NCBI RefSeq assembly: GCF_001968825.1
Contig: NZ_MIEU01000016.1
Coordinates: forward strand, 62,001 to 126,000
DNA: 64,000 nt
Reading direction: 5' to 3'
Source: Tersicoccus sp. Bi-70
GTDB taxonomy: Bacteria; Actinomycetota; Actinomycetes; Actinomycetales; Micrococcaceae
The notes beneath the pieces are model-generated. The model worked only from the letters and a program-made list of their open reading frames with translations. It did not search any database and had not been told where the DNA came from. Made by a program: the position numbers and the translations under genes. Shown here piece after piece: positions 62,023 to 64,000 of this stretch (position 1 is the first letter of the stretch; every line of letters starts with the position of its first letter).

Positions 62023-62847
62023 CTAGCGGCCGGTGTCCGCGCGAGCGACGACGGCGCGGGCGTGCCGCAGGATCGGCTCGTCGATCATGGCGCCACGCCA
62101 CGAGAACACCCCGGGCCGGTGCTCGGCCTCGGCGAGCAGCTCGCGGGCGTCGGCCACCTGCTGCTCGGACGGCGCGAAGGCCGCGCGAACGGCCGCCACC
62201 TGGGCAGGGTGGATGCACGCCTTGGCAGCGAATCCGGTGGCGGCGGCGTCCTCGCATTCGTCGGTGAGCCCGGCCGTGTCCTCGATCGCGGTGTAGACGG
62301 CGTCGATCGCGGCCTTGCCGTGGGCGCCCGCGGCGAGCAGCACGGTGGAGCGGACGTGCGTGGCGACGGCCCGGTACCGCCCGCCCGCGGTGCGGCTGCC
62401 GGTGCCCCCGAGGGAGGCCACGAGGTCCTCGGCACCCCACATCAGGGCGACGACGTTCGGCTCGGCGGCGATGTCCGCGACGGCGAGCGCTCCGGCGGCG
62501 GTCTCGATCAGGGCGATCACGTCGTGCCCCGCCAGGGCGCGCACCTGCGCGGTGGACTCCGTCTTGGCGAGCATGACCGTGCGGTAGGGCAGCTCGGCGA
62601 GCGCGGCGACGTCGGCGTCGAAGTCCTCGGTGCCGGCGGCGTTCACCCGCACGACGGTGCGCGCCGGATCGAGGGGGTGCTCGGCCAAGTTGGCGCGGGC
62701 GGTGTCCTTGTCGACCGGCGCGACGGCGTCCTCCAGGTCGAGGATCACCGCGTCCGCCCGGTCGGCGGCCTTGGCGAAGCGGTCCGTCCGGTCGGCGGGG
62801 CAGAACAGCAGGGCGGGCCCGAGGGCGAAGGTCGAGGAGGTCGTCAC
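62023..62847 (-). CDS. HpcH/HpaI aldolase / CitE-like CoA-ester lyase
   Basis: A 274-residue TIM-barrel lyase of the CitE/malyl-CoA lyase group: LFCPADRTDRFAKAADRADAVILDLEDAV, VRVNAAGTEDFDADVAAL, VMLAKTESTAQV, ALIETAAGALAVADIA and ALMWGAEDLVASLGG, which includes the acidic Mg ligands. Enzymes of this type cleave or make citramalyl-, malyl- or methylmalyl-type CoA thioesters. It follows a quinone-oxidoreductase-like gene and a MaoC-like gene, both consistent with CoA-ester metabolism. The GTG start has no clear Shine-Dalgarno. Confidence 0.9.
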   Translation of the reverse strand: MTTSSTFALGPALLFCPADRTDRFAKAADRADAVILDLEDAVAPVDKDTARANLAEHPLDPARTVVRVNAAGTEDFDADVAALAELPYRTVMLAKTESTAQVRALAGHDVIALIETAAGALAVADIAAEPNVVALMWGAEDLVASLGGTGSRTAGGRYRAVATHVRSTVLLAAGAHGKAAIDAVYTAIEDTAGLTDECEDAAATGFAAKACIHPAQVAAVRAAFAPSEQQVADARELLAEAEHRPGVFSWRGAMIDEPILRHARAVVARADTGR

Positions 62848-62857
62848 GACGTCGATG

Positions 62858-63883
62858 CTACGGGCCGGACGTGGGCGTCCGGTCGCCGGCGGGCTCGGCG
62901 GCCGCCGCGCGTTCGGACGCCTGGTCGTCGGACGCCGCACCGGACGCCGCGCCGGACGCCTGCTCGTCGGCGATCACCACGACGTTGCCGATCGCGTGCC
63001 CGTCCTCGACGGCGGCGACGGCTTGTTCGGCCTGCGCGAGCGGCCACGTGCCGCTGACGACGGGGCTGAACACCCCCGCGGCGATGGCCTCGGCGATCGC
63101 GGTGAAGACGGCCGTCGTGCGCCGGCGCGTGACGCCGGAGCCGCCGAGTCCGGTGGCCAGCTGCGGTGCGGCACCGCTGCGGATCGCGCCCCGGTCGCGG
63201 ACCAGGGCGGCCGCCTCGCGCAGCACGTCCCCACCGACCAGGTCGATCACGCCGTCGACGCGTCCGTCGGTGGTCAGCTCGCGTACGCGGTCGGTCCATC
63301 CGTCGCCGGAGACGACGTGCACCGCGCCCAGGTCCTCGACGAGCTGCCGTTTGCCCGCGGACGCGACGCCGATCACGGTCAGCCCGCGGGCGACCCCGAT
63401 GGCGGAGGCCGCGGAGCCCACGCCGCCGCCGGCGCCGAGCACCAGCAGGATGGAGCCGGCGGCGAGGTCGAGCTCGTCCAGGGCGTCCCACGCGGTGCCG
63501 ACGGAGACGGGGATGCACGTGGCCTGCTCGGGCGACACTCCGTCCGGCCGGCGAGCGACGCTCTCGGCGGTGAGGAGCACGAGGTCGGCGAGGGTGCCGG
63601 TGCCGGCGGCCGCGGCGCCGAACACGGCGTCGCCGGGCGCCCAGCCCTCGACGCCGTCACCGACCGTGACGACGTCCCCCGCCGCCTCCCGGCCGATCGC
63701 CATGGGGAACCGGACGTCGAAGGCACCCTGGCGACCGCCGCTGCGCACCTTGACGTCGCCGGGGTTGACGCCGGAGGCGGCCATGCGGACGAGGAGCTGT
63801 CCGGGTCCGGGCACGGGTACCGGGACGTCGACGTGCGCCGTCACCTCGGGGCCGCCGTGAGCGGAGAACGCGAAGGCGTGCAT
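62858..63883 (-). CDS. zinc-independent NADP-dependent quinone oxidoreductase-like (MDR) protein
   Basis: A 341-residue medium-chain dehydrogenase/reductase: GPGQLLVRMAASGVNPGDVKVRSG, PMAIGREAAGDVVTVGDGVEGWAPGDAVFG, the nucleotide loop VLGAGGGVGSAASAIGVARG, and VDGVIDLVGGDVLREAAALV. Zinc ligands are absent, so it is of the quinone reductase type. The C-terminus has a ~30-residue Ala/Ser/Asp-rich tail. The ATG at 63883 overlaps the MaoC-like stop by one base. Confidence 0.9.
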   Translation of the reverse strand: MHAFAFSAHGGPEVTAHVDVPVPVPGPGQLLVRMAASGVNPGDVKVRSGGRQGAFDVRFPMAIGREAAGDVVTVGDGVEGWAPGDAVFGAAAAGTGTLADLVLLTAESVARRPDGVSPEQATCIPVSVGTAWDALDELDLAAGSILLVLGAGGGVGSAASAIGVARGLTVIGVASAGKRQLVEDLGAVHVVSGDGWTDRVRELTTDGRVDGVIDLVGGDVLREAAALVRDRGAIRSGAAPQLATGLGGSGVTRRRTTAVFTAIAEAIAAGVFSPVVSGTWPLAQAEQAVAAVEDGHAIGNVVVIADEQASGAASGAASDDQASERAAAAEPAGDRTPTSGP

Positions 63884-64000
63884 CAGGCCTTCGCCGACCC
63901 GGCGTTCTCGTGCCGCTGGTGGGCCTCCTCGCACCAGATCAGCACCGAGCGGGTCGCGACGGCCACCACGGCACCGGTCTGGTTGCGCGCGGTGTGCTTG
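63883..64000 (-). CDS. C-terminus of a MaoC-like dehydratase (runs off the window)
   Basis: The last 38 codons read ARNQTGAVVAVATRSVLIWCEEAHQ and end in TGA, which overlaps the next gene's ATG by one base. NQTGAVVAVATRSVLI is the ending pattern of MaoC-type (R)-hydratase domains, which hydrate enoyl-CoA esters. The call rests on one short segment and the neighbours, an MDR and a CoA-ester lyase. Confidence 0.6.
   Translation of the reverse strand, partial: KHTARNQTGAVVAVATRSVLIWCEEAHQRHENAGSAKA

Noticed and set aside
1-64000. tRNA genes, CRISPR arrays, insertion sequences or prophage
   Set aside because: No cloverleaf with GGTTCGAATCC-type T-arm, no regularly spaced repeats with unique spacers, no transposase or integrase domain was seen anywhere in the window.

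Overview
This is a 64 kb stretch of chromosome from a very GC-rich (roughly 70 percent by eye) actinobacterium. The evidence is the recX-recA-DUF3046-clgR and cinA-pgsA-ftsK blocks, rimP-nusA-ylxR-infB-rbfA-truB-ribF, dxr-rseP-ispG-DUF4081 acetyltransferase, RNase J next to dapA, frequent GTG starts and leaderless-type promoters. A member of Micrococcales or a nearby order is plausible; I cannot name the genus. Two secreted pectin-type beta-helix genes hint at a plant or soil lifestyle. I see no rRNA, tRNA, insertion sequence, prophage or CRISPR array.

Layout: 0-4.2 kb, tRNA modification (miaB, miaA) and a secreted coiled-coil protein. 4.3-11.2 kb, DNA repair and ClgR regulation (recX, recA, DUF3046, clgR), interrupted by a large secreted beta-helix protein, then cinA and pgsA. 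11.3-20.6 kb, ftsK, a RibD-like reductase, RNase J, dapA, a DedA-PNPOx-membrane operon and dapB. 20.7-22.5 kb, a rearrangement scar joining a 5'-truncated GH28 polygalacturonase to the tail of a sugar symporter. 22.5-27.5 kb, an acyltransferase and a LolA-like/ABC exporter operon. 27.6-32 kb, M16 peptidase, pnp and rpsO. 32-37.8 kb, a secreted ScyD-like protein, ribF, small membrane proteins, an acetyltransferase and truB. 37.9-45 kb, an aminotransferase and the translation factors rbfA, infB, ylxR, nusA and rimP. 45-51.3 kb, DUF4439, VIT-like and TauE-like membrane proteins and proS. 51.3-55 kb, an ArsR-VOC-SUMF1 operon divergent from a SAM-riboswitch-controlled flavin enzyme. 55-59.7 kb, the isoprenoid and site-2-protease block. 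59.8-64 kb, a TauE permease, a DUF1059-like protein, an ECF sigma factor and an HpcH/HpaI-MDR-MaoC cluster.

Most genes lie on the minus strand in short operons with 4-8 base ATGA or GTGA overlaps. The most unusual items are four copies of a dispersed ~71 bp palindromic element placed just 3' of genes; a class I SAM riboswitch upstream of a DszC/SfnB-like monooxygenase, which implies sulfur-starvation control; a recA promoter region carrying both a LexA box and a near-perfect RecA-NDp (PafBC) motif; tandem short repeats upstream of ftsK and dapA; and the GH28/symporter deletion scar.

All calls come from reading the sequence. No database search was run, so names rest on motifs, length and gene order.
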